Position numbers and translations under genes: made by a program. 64,000 bases of DNA from Patescibacteria group bacterium (GTDB lineage: Bacteria; Patescibacteriota; Patescibacteriia; JAHIZJ01): positions 124,001-188,000 of the forward strand of contig JBAZUB010000002.1 in assembly GCA_041661625.1 (NCBI GenBank). The letters are read 5' to 3'. Every line of letters starts with the position of its first letter. Position 1 is the first letter of the stretch. Positions 43,123 through 51,805 of this stretch are shown in pieces. Under the pieces are notes generated by a model. That model did not search any database. It had not been told where the DNA came from and saw only the letters and a program-made list of their open reading frames with translations.

Positions 43123-44370
43123 CTATACTAAACCCATTTTTACCTTCACATCGCGTAGAGTCTTTTGGGCAATCGGGCGGGCTCGCTTGGCGCCGTCATC
43201 GAGGATCTGCCAGATCTTTTTAGGGCTCTTAGCCAATGCCGCACGCTTAGCCTGAAACGGTTTGAGCGTGCGGATGATGGCTTCGGCCAGAGTCGATTTT
43301 AAATCGGAATAGCGGATAGATTTATCGCGATAAGCGGCGTCGAACTTCCGATACTCTTCAGTGGTTCCAAACTCTTTTAGTAATAAAAATAGGTTCTTAA
43401 TGCCGGGGCTTAATTCACCTTCGTTTGATCCCGTATCAGTCACAGCCTTGCTGACTTTTTCGCGGATGATGGCGGGTGAGTCGGTCAGCGCGATAAAATG
43501 TTTCGGCCCCAGTGACTTGCTCATCTTCTTCGATGGGTCGGCCAGCGACATGATACGTTTGGATTCGGACAGCTGACTGGTTGGTTCAATGAATGTCTGG
43601 CCAAACTGATGGTTGAATTTTCTGGCAATAACTCTGGCCAGCTCAACGTGCTGCTGTTGGTCTTCACCCACCGGGACAATGTTGGTGTGATAAAGCAGAA
43701 TGTCGGCGGCCATGAGTACTGGGTAGTTTAATAGTCCGGCGTCAGCTTTATTAAGAGTTTCTTCTTCATATTCTCGAACTATATTGTTCTTTATCTCAGT
43801 AAACTCTTTAGAGCGCAATAAGTTACCAGTTTCTGTCTCCCAAATCTTATTATATTCCTTATTATCATTTTCTTTACCAAGGCTCTTGTTTAGATTCATT
43901 AATAAGTAGCTTGTGTATTTGTTATATACGGTGTTTCTAAAACCTTTGAGTTGTATTTGAAAGTTTGCGCTAGAATGCAGTTTTTTATCAGGCGATGGAT
44001 TATAAAAACGAATATCTTTTATGCCACTTTTTTCTTTCCATTGTGTCATTCTACGCAATTCCCCTACGGGCGTAATTGTATTCAACAGCCACGCCAGCTC
44101 GGTATGTTCGGGCACGTGTGATTGAACAAACAAAGTCGCTCGCTTCGGATCCAAACCCGCAGCTAGATAATCGAGGGCGGCATTGAGAGTCCGGTTCCGC
44201 ATATCCTTAGGATCGTATTTGACCGTGATGGCGTGATAATCAACCACGCAGAATAGACAGTCATTGGTAGATTGTAAAGGAATCCATTGTTTAATGGCTC
44301 CCAAGTAATTACCGATATGCAGCTGGCCACTGGGCTGGATGCCTGAAAATACTCGTAGTTTCGTATTCAT
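43123..44370 (-). CDS. trpS: Tryptophanyl-tRNA synthetase with a large AT-rich insertion
   Basis: A 415-residue class I synthetase that charges tRNA-Trp. HIGH motif as HIGN (residues 18-21), the GEDQQQHVELAR segment and KMSKS (KMSKSLG) are present. Between MTQWKEKSG and AGLLNYPVLMAADILLY it carries about 90 extra residues (~116-207; DNA 43750-44025). In usual TrpRS this gap is about 10 residues. The insert is Lys/Asn/Tyr/Glu-rich and AT-rich compared with the rest. The ATG at 44370 lies 8 nt downstream of an extended TATAAT box (44384-44379), so the mRNA is nearly leaderless. Confidence 0.92.
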   Translation of the reverse strand: MNTKLRVFSGIQPSGQLHIGNYLGAIKQWIPLQSTNDCLFCVVDYHAITVKYDPKDMRNRTLNAALDYLAAGLDPKRATLFVQSHVPEHTELAWLLNTITPVGELRRMTQWKEKSGIKDIRFYNPSPDKKLHSSANFQIQLKGFRNTVYNKYTSYLLMNLNKSLGKENDNKEYNKIWETETGNLLRSKEFTEIKNNIVREYEEETLNKADAGLLNYPVLMAADILLYHTNIVPVGEDQQQHVELARVIARKFNHQFGQTFIEPTSQLSESKRIMSLADPSKKMSKSLGPKHFIALTDSPAIIREKVSKAVTDTGSNEGELSPGIKNLFLLLKEFGTTEEYRKFDAAYRDKSIRYSDLKSTLAEAIIRTLKPFQAKRAALAKSPKKIWQILDDGAKRARPIAQKTLRDVKVKMGLV

Positions 44371-44502
44371 ATGAGGCAATTATAGCAGAAATCGTTCAAA
44401 ATTAAAAATACTAAACAAGGGATACCTCCAACGCTAAGGCGGGTATATCTATGGAAATAACGCGTCGAAATGTTTAAACATGTATACATGAGGGCGCAAA
44501 AG

Positions 44503-44523
44503 AAAATCCCTCGTCAGCGGGGG
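44503..44523 (-). terminator. Terminator overlapping the end of the 53-residue orphan
   Basis: On the minus strand TCCCCCG pairs with CGAGGGA, followed by TTTTCTTTTG. It overlaps the stop codon region of the gene at 44514. Confidence 0.5.
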
Positions 44524-44675
44524 AGACAAGGGAAGCGCCAGTTGGCTAGGGTGGTGAAGAGCTGGTGCCCACAGTAGTAGACAAGGCCGGCCAGCATAAC
44601 CAGCATAGCAGTGGTGTAGATGGCGGCGGTTAGCGAAGTGGAAGGCAGACGATGGCGGGCGGGTTTCAAATACAT
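44514..44675 (-). CDS. 53-residue single-pass membrane protein, orphan
   Basis: Starts MYLKPARHRLPSTSLTA, followed by one membrane helix (~17-38) and a short Cys-containing tail (WRFPCLPR). No family recognised. GGGAGG lies 8 nt upstream of the ATG at 44675, and a TTGGCT-17-TATTTT promoter precedes it. It is one of the strong-ribosome-site orphan genes. Confidence 0.6.
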   Translation of the reverse strand: MYLKPARHRLPSTSLTAAIYTTAMLVMLAGLVYYCGHQLFTTLANWRFPCLPR

Positions 44676-44697
44676 GTCGGTATCCTCCCTTGTGCCA

Positions 44698-44726
44698 AAA
44701 ATAACAGATCGGATTAATTGAGCCAA
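44698..44726 (-). promoter_or_regulatory. Promoter of the 53-residue orphan
   Basis: On the minus strand TTGGCT (44726-44721), a 17-nt spacer and TATTTT (44703-44698). Confidence 0.45.
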
Positions 44727-44735
44727 TGACACTAT

Positions 44736-44770
44736 AACCAACCCAGCACCATTACGGTGCTGGGTTGGTT
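44736..44770. terminator. 15-bp perfect hairpin after the FG-GAP gene
   Basis: AACCAACCCAGCACC (44736-44750) is exactly complementary to 44756-44770, with a 5-nt loop. It lies 16 nt past the stop of the FG-GAP gene. The T-rich side (TTTAACTTTTT) is on the plus strand, so on the minus strand it is a strong hairpin without a T run. Confidence 0.6.
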
Positions 44771-44786
44771 TAACTTTTTATTTTCC

Positions 44787-47700
44787 TTATTGAAGTCCCG
44801 GAGCGATCCAGAGACCACCGCGGAACGACTGCGCGAGCGGGAAGAAACTCTTCAGAGCCGTGCCGGCTTGATTGAAAGTGCGCACCTGCGGACCCATACC
44901 AGCACCGGGGGCGGTGACAATCTCGGCTAAGCCGTCGCCATTGATGTCCGCCGCGAATACGCTATATCCACCACGGAGAGTCTTGGCATAAGCCATGAAT
45001 CGTTTTAAGGTTTTCCCGGTGCCACTATACACGGCTACCTCGGGTCCACCCATACTGGCTGGCGCGGTGACGATTTCATCGCTGCCATCGCCATTGGTGT
45101 CGCCAACGCTGATATTCACGCCGCCCTTGAAGTTACGGGCGTAGGCATAGAATCTTTTTACCGTACTGCCTGTGCCGGTAAATGCGGCAATCTCGGTGGT
45201 ACCGCCAGCCGGCTGCGCGATTACGATCTCGGCTTTTCCATCGCCGTTAATGTCGCCGGTTTCAATGTTATAGCCACCGCGGATTCTTTTATCATAAGCC
45301 ATGAATCGTTTTAAGGTCTTACCGGAGCCGTTGTATACGGCGATCTCCGGCCCACCCTTGCTGGCGGGCACGGTTATGATTTCATCGCTACCGTCGCCAT
45401 TCACATCGCCAGTGACAACGTTGACACCACCGAGGAATGATTGGGCGTAAGCGTAAAACCGCTTTAACGTTTTACCCGTTCCGTTGTAGATAGCGATTTC
45501 CGGTTTTCCGCCGGCCATCAGTGAGGTGATTATTTCAGCCACACCATCGCCGGTGACATCGGCTACATTCAGATTGACGCCGAATCTATAACGCTGGTCG
45601 TAGGCGAAGAACTGCTTCTTCAGCTGACCGGACATGGTGAAGATACGGACCTGTGGGCCGGCGCCAGTGCCTGCGGCCACCACAATCTCTGTCTGGCCAT
45701 CGCCGTCGACATCGCCGGTCACGGCCTGCAGGCTGACGCGCAGACTTTGGGCGTAGGCGAAGAACTTACTGACAACTTTACCCGTTTCGTCGCTGACCAC
45801 GATTTGGGGGCCACCTTTTGATAACGGGGCCGCTATGATGTTGTAGTCGGCTACTTGTCCGCTGCCGCCGTTGGTACCCGAAGCCAGGGCAAAGTTGGTG
45901 AAGTGACTAACCGAGAAGCAAACTGTGTTTGCGGCCGTATCCTGGGTAACACCGTCCGGAAGTTGCCAAACTCCCGAAGTCGTGTTGTAGTATTTAGCTA
46001 CTACGTCAGCCTCATCGATACCTTGGTCGCGCAACTGTGAATCGTCGTAGGGAATACAGATGGTGACATTGCTGTTGAAACTTTGAATCAAGGCATTGTT
46101 CGAATCCATGACCGAAAAGTCCCAGGCGAAATTTACCGGTTTGGTGTCGGGTGTGTAGAAGAGATTGATATTCGGACTGGCGATGAACGTCACGTTTCCG
46201 CTCGTAGCCAGCGAATTGGCTGGAATAGTCAGGGTAGTGCCATCGGGGAGCGTGACGCTCTTCTGGGTGGTTGAATCGAACACTTCGGTTAAGCCCTTCG
46301 GTAGATCCCAAGCTTGTTTGCTAAGGGTGAAGTTTTGCGTTTGAGTGCCCTTACTGGTGATTGATACGATTTTTTCATCGGAGCGATAGAAGCCGCTCGA
46401 TGACTGAGAGTCGCAGCCAATGTACCAGGTGCCCAGTGTCAGTGGGATCGAAAAGCCACCGTCGTTTACTTGGCCGCCCGAGAAACCGCCCGCGCCCTTC
46501 TGGTTGGATGACGCTTTTGACGCTTCGAAAGCATGGCACCAGCCCATGCGAGGCGATGAGCCATTATCCAATGTTACCGTGCCAGTGACATACGCGTCGG
46601 CTTGGCGGTATTGCAGGGTAATGCTAGCCGGAGCGCTCGGAGAAACTTCCACCTCAACCGACTCGGGTGGCATATAGAGATTCTGTCCCGGAAGAGTGCC
46701 GGTGCCGCATTGATATTTACCGGCGATCAAAGCCACCTGTGCCGCGCCATTGCGAACCTCGTTGCCCGCCTCGATGGTTTTACCGCCCGCAAAGTCACCC
46801 TTCATCTTATCTTCCATGTACATTCTATTTGAACACCAGACATAGCCGAATGGAATTGGATTACCATTAGGATCCAGTACCTGCGCCACTACTTTACTGT
46901 CGGCACGATACGCGGTCAATATCTTAGTGATCGTGGCTCCAGTCGGCACATCAAACGGAGCGTCTTGAGAGTTGGTCTGAACGAAATCGCCTCGGTTTCG
47001 GAAGAAGAAATTTATCATATACGTTTTGCCGCCCTTGACGCGCAAAGTGTACGAACCATTCGGATTGAGTCGGGTGTTGCTCCACATGCCACCGCCATCC
47101 GTGCCGACGTTTACTTCGATATCGGCATTGGTGACGACTTGACCGTTTTGATCTTGCACCCAGCCGGTAATTCGGGCATCCGGCTCAACCAAAGTGAGCG
47201 TAACAGCTTTTTCTTCTCCCTGGCCGATCGTAACCTCTACTTCGCTATCGAGCAGGTAGTCGCTTTGATCTTGTGGCGCGTTGAAGCCGACCCGATAAGT
47301 CTTACCGCCGACCAAAGCGATGGCGGCGATACCGCGATTGACGCCCGTACCGTACTGATTACCCGGCATCATCTCGACGCCCTTTTCTTGGGCATAGGCG
47401 TAACCGTTCATATTGGTGAGGGCGTTACCGTTTCGATCAACCAGGCGGACATTCAATCTGGCATCGGCTTGTTTAACGACAAAGTTAACGCCGGTTATTG
47501 TCTGATTGGCGCTGACCTCATACTGCGTCGGGGGTCGATTTTCAGCCATGATATAAGTGGAATTACCACCGCGGTCGAGGTCGCATTGCCAGGATCCGGG
47601 AGTAACACCAACCACGAAAACACCGGCGGCGTTACTGGTACCGCGTCCCCATCCGAACGAACCCTGCTGCCAGCAGTTAATGCTAACGCCCGATGCTGGG

Positions 47701-49136
47701 TTGCCGTTTACTAATGTAACCGTGCCGGTCAGGCTAGCATTTTTTTGGCTAAGATAGATATCACCCACATCCAGGATTTGATTCGCGTTTACCGTGACGG
47801 TTGCTTCGGGATAGTACAGCATGGCGTAATCAGGGTTATTCTGATCGAACCATACATTCAGCTTGTATGTTCCATCGGAGACATTGATCGTGAATCGGCC
47901 CTCTTGATTCATGCCCGAGCTCATGCCCTGGCCCTGGCCCTGGCGCAATTCGATTGAGCCGTTGGACATTGGCTGCCCGTTGGGTTTCAATATGCGACCC
48001 TTGACTTGAGCGTTTGTTTTTACGAGTGAAAAATTAACTACTTTATTTTCAACTACGCTATCATTGCTGAATGATACGCTCTGCATTTGTGGCTGAGCCC
48101 AATCGACTAGTCGGGGGCCGTTTTGTCCCCAGCCGGCATTGAGCGATACGTCCCATTCTCCACCATCAAGAGAAATGCTGTAAGTTCCGCCCACTCCGAG
48201 AGTAGCGTTTTTACCGTTACCGCCGCCGCGTTTGTTCAAGAATACTTCGCCGCCCGTTGTCACTATTGAACCATCGGTATACCTGGCGGTGCCGGTCAGC
48301 ATCTTGCTGGCGACGACCAATTGGGCATTGTGCGTCACTGTGGATCCGGCATATGCGATTTCAGCCGAACTGGGGGCGATATAGCCATCGATGTTCGAAA
48401 CCCAGAAATCGATCATATAAGTTCCATTGCTAACCCCGGTTGAACTAACTGCGTAGAATCCCCAGTCGTCGGTGCTGGAGTTGGTTTGGAACGAGTAGTT
48501 TTGGGTGTGAAAGTTGACGCCGGCATTCTGAACCGGGGTGGTGCCATCGGGCAGTTTCAAGGTTCCTTTAACGGCGGGAGTGATAAAATAGAACGGATCG
48601 GAGGGTGTTGAGGGGGGATTTTCTCCCATTTCACCTTGAGCGCCGCGACCGGATAAGCGATAAGCGGCAGCTGGTACGGCAGGGTTACCGACATTAGCCA
48701 GTACTACTGTGTAAGTGTCAGCGACCAGTCCGGCTGGAACGTTAATGGCGAATCCTTCATCCCATGCACTAAGATCGCCCGGCATATTCTCGAGCGCGTC
48801 ATTTTTAAAGCTTTGAAGTGTGGCACCGGCTAAATTAATCCGACAATTCAACCAATTGGTGTTGTTTGGGCAGCCGATTGACCGGGAGCCGAACATTAAC
48901 GATCCATGAATCTCGGCGGCTGTGGTAAACGTGATTGTATATGTAGTTGTTGTCGATGGTGTAGTGCTGCTGGGTGTTACTGCCGAAATTTCAGTAATGA
49001 TCGCGTCATTTGTGGTAGCAATATGCGTGGCATGATCATTAGCTAGTACCGGCTGGTTAAAGGCAATGATTCCTACCGCAAAAACGGCTACAGAGAGAAG
49101 CATTGTCCCTAGCTTAGCGAATAATGTGTGTTTCAT
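44787..49136 (-). CDS. Giant surface protein with carboxypeptidase-regulatory-like repeats and FG-GAP repeats
   Basis: A 1449-residue secreted protein. A signal peptide (1-32, ending VLAND) is followed by a long row of carboxypeptidase regulatory-like/SdrB-like beta domains (~190-975; e.g. AQVKGRILKPNGQPMSNGSIELRQ and TGTVTLVNGNPASGVSINCW). A ZU5-like stretch follows (~990-1110, TLPDGTTLTIPANSLA). The C-terminus (~1125-1449) holds about seven FG-GAP/VCBS repeats of the form GDVNGDGSDEIITVPASKGGPEIAVYNG, whose DxNGDG loops bind Ca2+. Such proteins act in adhesion; here attachment to a host or neighbouring cell is inference. It has a consensus promoter with a 146-nt leader. Confidence 0.88.
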   Translation of the reverse strand: MKHTLFAKLGTMLLSVAVFAVGIIAFNQPVLANDHATHIATTNDAIITEISAVTPSSTTPSTTTTYTITFTTAAEIHGSLMFGSRSIGCPNNTNWLNCRINLAGATLQSFKNDALENMPGDLSAWDEGFAINVPAGLVADTYTVVLANVGNPAVPAAAYRLSGRGAQGEMGENPPSTPSDPFYFITPAVKGTLKLPDGTTPVQNAGVNFHTQNYSFQTNSSTDDWGFYAVSSTGVSNGTYMIDFWVSNIDGYIAPSSAEIAYAGSTVTHNAQLVVASKMLTGTARYTDGSIVTTGGEVFLNKRGGGNGKNATLGVGGTYSISLDGGEWDVSLNAGWGQNGPRLVDWAQPQMQSVSFSNDSVVENKVVNFSLVKTNAQVKGRILKPNGQPMSNGSIELRQGQGQGMSSGMNQEGRFTINVSDGTYKLNVWFDQNNPDYAMLYYPEATVTVNANQILDVGDIYLSQKNASLTGTVTLVNGNPASGVSINCWQQGSFGWGRGTSNAAGVFVVGVTPGSWQCDLDRGGNSTYIMAENRPPTQYEVSANQTITGVNFVVKQADARLNVRLVDRNGNALTNMNGYAYAQEKGVEMMPGNQYGTGVNRGIAAIALVGGKTYRVGFNAPQDQSDYLLDSEVEVTIGQGEEKAVTLTLVEPDARITGWVQDQNGQVVTNADIEVNVGTDGGGMWSNTRLNPNGSYTLRVKGGKTYMINFFFRNRGDFVQTNSQDAPFDVPTGATITKILTAYRADSKVVAQVLDPNGNPIPFGYVWCSNRMYMEDKMKGDFAGGKTIEAGNEVRNGAAQVALIAGKYQCGTGTLPGQNLYMPPESVEVEVSPSAPASITLQYRQADAYVTGTVTLDNGSSPRMGWCHAFEASKASSNQKGAGGFSGGQVNDGGFSIPLTLGTWYIGCDSQSSSGFYRSDEKIVSITSKGTQTQNFTLSKQAWDLPKGLTEVFDSTTQKSVTLPDGTTLTIPANSLATSGNVTFIASPNINLFYTPDTKPVNFAWDFSVMDSNNALIQSFNSNVTICIPYDDSQLRDQGIDEADVVAKYYNTTSGVWQLPDGVTQDTAANTVCFSVSHFTNFALASGTNGGSGQVADYNIIAAPLSKGGPQIVVSDETGKVVSKFFAYAQSLRVSLQAVTGDVDGDGQTEIVVAAGTGAGPQVRIFTMSGQLKKQFFAYDQRYRFGVNLNVADVTGDGVAEIITSLMAGGKPEIAIYNGTGKTLKRFYAYAQSFLGGVNVVTGDVNGDGSDEIITVPASKGGPEIAVYNGSGKTLKRFMAYDKRIRGGYNIETGDINGDGKAEIVIAQPAGGTTEIAAFTGTGSTVKRFYAYARNFKGGVNISVGDTNGDGSDEIVTAPASMGGPEVAVYSGTGKTLKRFMAYAKTLRGGYSVFAADINGDGLAEIVTAPGAGMGPQVRTFNQAGTALKSFFPLAQSFRGGLWIAPGLQ

Positions 49137-49168
49137 TTTTTCTGGTTAATGTATTTAACTACTGATAT

Positions 49169-49191
49169 ATAAAAAGACCACAAAAGTGTGG
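49169..49191 (-). terminator. Terminator-like hairpin in the FG-GAP gene leader (possible attenuator)
   Basis: On the minus strand CCACA (49191-49187) pairs with TGTGG (49182-49178) around CTTT and is followed by TCTTTTTAT. It lies between the promoter and the start codon. Confidence 0.5.
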
Positions 49192-49288
49192 CTATGTTAG
49201 GCGAGATTATCGACTGACGGGTGGTATTTTTGTTGATTTCCCATTCCTCCGTGTGATTTGTTTCAGCCCGATCTCAGGCAGCAATAGT

Positions 49289-49317
49289 ATTATACACCTT
49301 TTTCAGTAAATAGTCAA
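49289..49317 (-). promoter_or_regulatory. Consensus promoter of the FG-GAP surface protein
   Basis: On the minus strand TTGACT (49317-49312), a 17-nt spacer and a perfect TATAAT (49294-49289). Leader length is about 146 nt. Confidence 0.8.
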
Positions 49318-49334
49318 ATAGGGTGTTGATAAAT

Positions 49335-49360
49335 CAAAACGGACCTTAAGGCCCGTTTTG
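49335..49360 (-). terminator. Hairpin after RNase J
   Basis: AAAACGG-CCTTAAGG-CCGTTTT (49336-49359) is an almost perfect palindrome 21 nt after the RNase J stop. The T content of its 3' arm suits termination. Confidence 0.65.
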
Positions 49361-49380
49361 CGTCACGCTTGTTTGTAATA

Positions 49381-51117
49381 CTATACTTCAATCACGACTG
49401 GCAGAATCATTGGCCGCCGTTCTGTTTTTTGGAATAGGAACTGGCCGATATCATCCCGCAACTTATTGCGAATGTAGGTATCGTTAAGCGAAGCTTTGGG
49501 TTCATGGTCAATCAGGATTTTTTTCACCCGCTGGAGCGTCTGATCTATCAATTGCTGCTGCGACTTCATATAGACAAAGCCGCGGGAGATAATGTCCGGC
49601 TGGCCGACTAGGTGGCCGGTTTTACCATGGATCGTAGCTATTATAATCACCATGCCGTCGGCAGCCAGCTGTTGCCGGTCGCGTAAGACCACTTCCGAAA
49701 CATCTCCAACTCCCAATCCGTCCACCATCACATAGTCGGACGGCACTTTCTTGCTGGTCATCCGCCCGCCTTGCTTGGTGAATTCGAGCACTTGTCCATT
49801 ATCGGCGATGAATATGTTCTTTGGATCAAATCCAGCCGATATGGCGACCTTAGCGTGGGCGTGAAGGAATGAATGGTTGCCTTCAATGGGGATTAAGTAC
49901 TTGGGATTAACCAGACGCAGCATCAACTTCAGGTCTTCTTGTTTGGCGTGGCCACCGGAATGAATATCCATCATTTTATAATTGATGACTTCGGCACCCT
50001 CACGGTATAGCGTGTCAACCAGGCGCGTGACCGAGCGTTCATTGCCGGGAATGACCGACGAGGAAAATATTACGGTGTCGCCTTTTTCAATGGTGGTAAA
50101 CCTGTGTTCACGATTAGCCAGCCGCATTAACACGGCTCGATCCTCGCCCTGGGCACCGGTACAGACTATTACCAGACGCTGTGACGGATATCGCTTCATG
50201 TCATCATAGGTAATCAGTGTGTCGGGTTTGATGTGCATGTAACCCAGTTGTTGGGCGATTTCCACGTTGGTGCGCATACTGAATCCGTCCAGAATTACTT
50301 TGCGGTTATATTTTTCTGCCAGCTGGACAATCTGCTGAACTCGTCCCAACAGCGAGGCAAACGTGCCGATAATCATCCGACCGGGAGCGGTTCGAAAAAT
50401 ATCTTCCATGTTGCCCTTGATTTCTGATTCGCTGAACTGATGTCCCGGCTGGGTAGCGTTGGTACTGTCGGACATCATTGCCAGAACATTTTGATCATGC
50501 AGGCCCGCTATCTTGGCAATATCAGTCGGCGTATCGCCCGAAGGCTGAAGGTCAATTTTGAAGTCGCCCGTGTGAACCACAATGCCGACCGGCGTCCGGA
50601 TAATAATGCCCATCGAGCCTGGGATATTATGACTGACGCCGAAAAACTCAACGTCAAACAGGCCCAGTCGAAGTCGGGATGTATTGTTGATCGCTCGCAG
50701 ATCCAGCTTGCCGCCCGTTTTGTAGTCATCCTGGCGTTTGGCTATAATGCCCAGGGTTAAGGCGCTGCCGAAAATCGGTGGCCGACCGAGGGCCGGAATC
50801 AAATGTGGAATGGCACCGATATGGTCGTAGTGGCCATGGGTGATGATTACTCCCTTAATGTACTTTTCCCGACCTTTGAGATAACTAATGTTGGGGATAA
50901 TATAATCAATACCGGGCATATCCTCTTCGGGGAATTGCAGACCCATGTCGATCAAGATAATATCATTCTTGTATTCGAGCAAAGTCATATTCCGGCCGAC
51001 TTCCTCCATGCCACCTAATGGAATAATCTTCAGTTTATCACTCATATCGGTGGGCGGGACTATATTAGGCGTTCGTTTTCGAGCGATTGGTTTTTGTTTC
51101 TTTGAACTCATCATCAT
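49381..51117 (-). CDS. rnj: Ribonuclease J
   Basis: A 578-residue metallo-beta-lactamase/beta-CASP RNase. After a basic N-terminal tail (SSKKQKPIARKRTPN) come the metal-binding THGHYDHIG motif, HTGDFKID, the beta-CASP segments (MSDSTNA, GTFASLLGRVQQI) and the C-terminal GNHSFL...HAKVA and GLGVGDV regions. RNase J does 5'-to-3' exonucleolytic and endonucleolytic RNA decay and rRNA maturation in bacteria without RNase E. Three ATGs are in tandem at the start; which one is used cannot be told. Confidence 0.94.
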   Translation of the reverse strand: MMMSSKKQKPIARKRTPNIVPPTDMSDKLKIIPLGGMEEVGRNMTLLEYKNDIILIDMGLQFPEEDMPGIDYIIPNISYLKGREKYIKGVIITHGHYDHIGAIPHLIPALGRPPIFGSALTLGIIAKRQDDYKTGGKLDLRAINNTSRLRLGLFDVEFFGVSHNIPGSMGIIIRTPVGIVVHTGDFKIDLQPSGDTPTDIAKIAGLHDQNVLAMMSDSTNATQPGHQFSESEIKGNMEDIFRTAPGRMIIGTFASLLGRVQQIVQLAEKYNRKVILDGFSMRTNVEIAQQLGYMHIKPDTLITYDDMKRYPSQRLVIVCTGAQGEDRAVLMRLANREHRFTTIEKGDTVIFSSSVIPGNERSVTRLVDTLYREGAEVINYKMMDIHSGGHAKQEDLKLMLRLVNPKYLIPIEGNHSFLHAHAKVAISAGFDPKNIFIADNGQVLEFTKQGGRMTSKKVPSDYVMVDGLGVGDVSEVVLRDRQQLAADGMVIIIATIHGKTGHLVGQPDIISRGFVYMKSQQQLIDQTLQRVKKILIDHEPKASLNDTYIRNKLRDDIGQFLFQKTERRPMILPVVIEV

Positions 51118-51346
51118 AATAGTTGATTTAATGCGTGTTAGTGCTGATTATTAATGATATGGACACAATAGTTCATTGACAAACCAGCGTTATCGAATTT
51201 GCAATGATTCGATTCAGGGTGCGAAATATATTAATCTAGCCACTACCCAGAGGCCAAAACTTACGAATAATATCTATGTGCCGCGGGGGAGACTTGAACT
51301 CCCATGACCTTGCGGTCACACGGCTCCCCGCATGCCGAAGCCATGC

Positions 51347-51376
51347 GCCTGCCTGTCGGCAGACAGGGCGGGCAGG
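51347..51376. repeat. CCTGCC/GGCAGG element in the anticodon loop of the split tRNA-Leu
   Basis: CCTGCC (51348-51353) and GGCAGG (51371-51376) close a palindrome that abuts the TTCA of the anticodon loop (minus strand). A further CCTGCC lies at 51395-51400. Confidence 0.7.
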
Positions 51377-51430
51377 TGAACCGTGCGTGCCGCGCCTGCC
51401 TGGCCGATAGTCGGTTATATTTCGCTTAGA

Positions 51431-51517
51431 TGGTGGGCGAGGAGGGACTTGAACCCTCACTGGATTGCTCCAATACGGCTCTGAACCGTACGTGTATGCC
51501 AATTTCACCACTCGCCC
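51431..51517 (-). tRNA. tRNA-Leu (anticodon CAG)
   Basis: An 87-nt class II tRNA. Acceptor GGGCGAG/CTCGCCC with A73 and encoded CCA, D-arm GTG-AAATTGGCATA-CAC, anticodon arm TACGG-TTCAGAG-CCGTA (CAG, reads CUG), variable arm TGGA-GCAA-TCCA, T-arm GAGGG-TTCAAGT-CCCTC. It lies inside the D-loop gap of the split tRNA-Leu. The acceptor is identical to that of the nested tRNA-Leu at 6147-6231. Confidence 0.94.
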
Positions 51518-51563
51518 CCCATATAGACGCAATACCACTTAGACTTTTCGGCCAGTACGGCGG

Positions 51564-51602
51564 CCTGCCTGCGCGAAGCCGCTTCGGCGAAGACGGGGCA
51601 GG
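51564..51602. repeat. CCTGCC/GGCAGG element in the D-loop of the split tRNA-Leu
   Basis: CCTGCC (51564-51569) and GGCAGG (51597-51602) enclose 27 nt with a GAAGCCGCTTCGGCG hairpin. It abuts the D-loop end of tRNA segment 1 exactly. Confidence 0.75.
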
Positions 51603-51805
51603 TATGCCAATTTCACCACCGCGGCACATAAACATCATTCTGCTTTTAGGCATAACTGTATAGAACATACCCCCTCCAGGGTTCGGCGGTCTACGACAAC
51701 GCCTCGCCCGTTGCGGCTCCTCATAAACTGAAGCAGTTCAGTTTATTCGTGGCCGCAACCCATCCCGGCACTGAAGATACAACCTTTGCCAACAATGTAT
51801 TTTAA

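Larger units (their letters stand above)
51279..51625 (-). tRNA. tRNA-Leu gene in three pieces, enclosing a second tRNA-Leu
   Basis: On the minus strand three segments reassemble into a full class II tRNA. Segment 1 (51625-51603): acceptor GCCGCGG, TG, D-stem GTG and D-loop AAATTGGCATA. Segment 2 (51389-51377): D-stem CAC, G, anticodon stem CACGG, loop TTCA. Segment 3 (51326-51279): loop GAG, stem CCGTG, variable arm TGACC-GCAA-GGTCA, T-arm GGGAG-TTCAAGT-CTCCC, acceptor CCGCGGC, A73. All stems pair. The joined loop TTCAGAG would give anticodon CAG. The first gap (213 nt) holds an intact tRNA-Leu and a palindromic element; the second (50 nt) holds another element. Whether it is ever spliced is unknown. 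Confidence 0.6.

Noticed and set aside
43750..44025. Intein in trpS
   Set aside because: Insert is only about 90 residues and lacks the N-terminal Cys/Ser block and the C-terminal HN motif.
46965..47714. 249-codon plus-strand ORF over the FG-GAP gene
   Set aside because: Antisense shadow of the long repeat protein.
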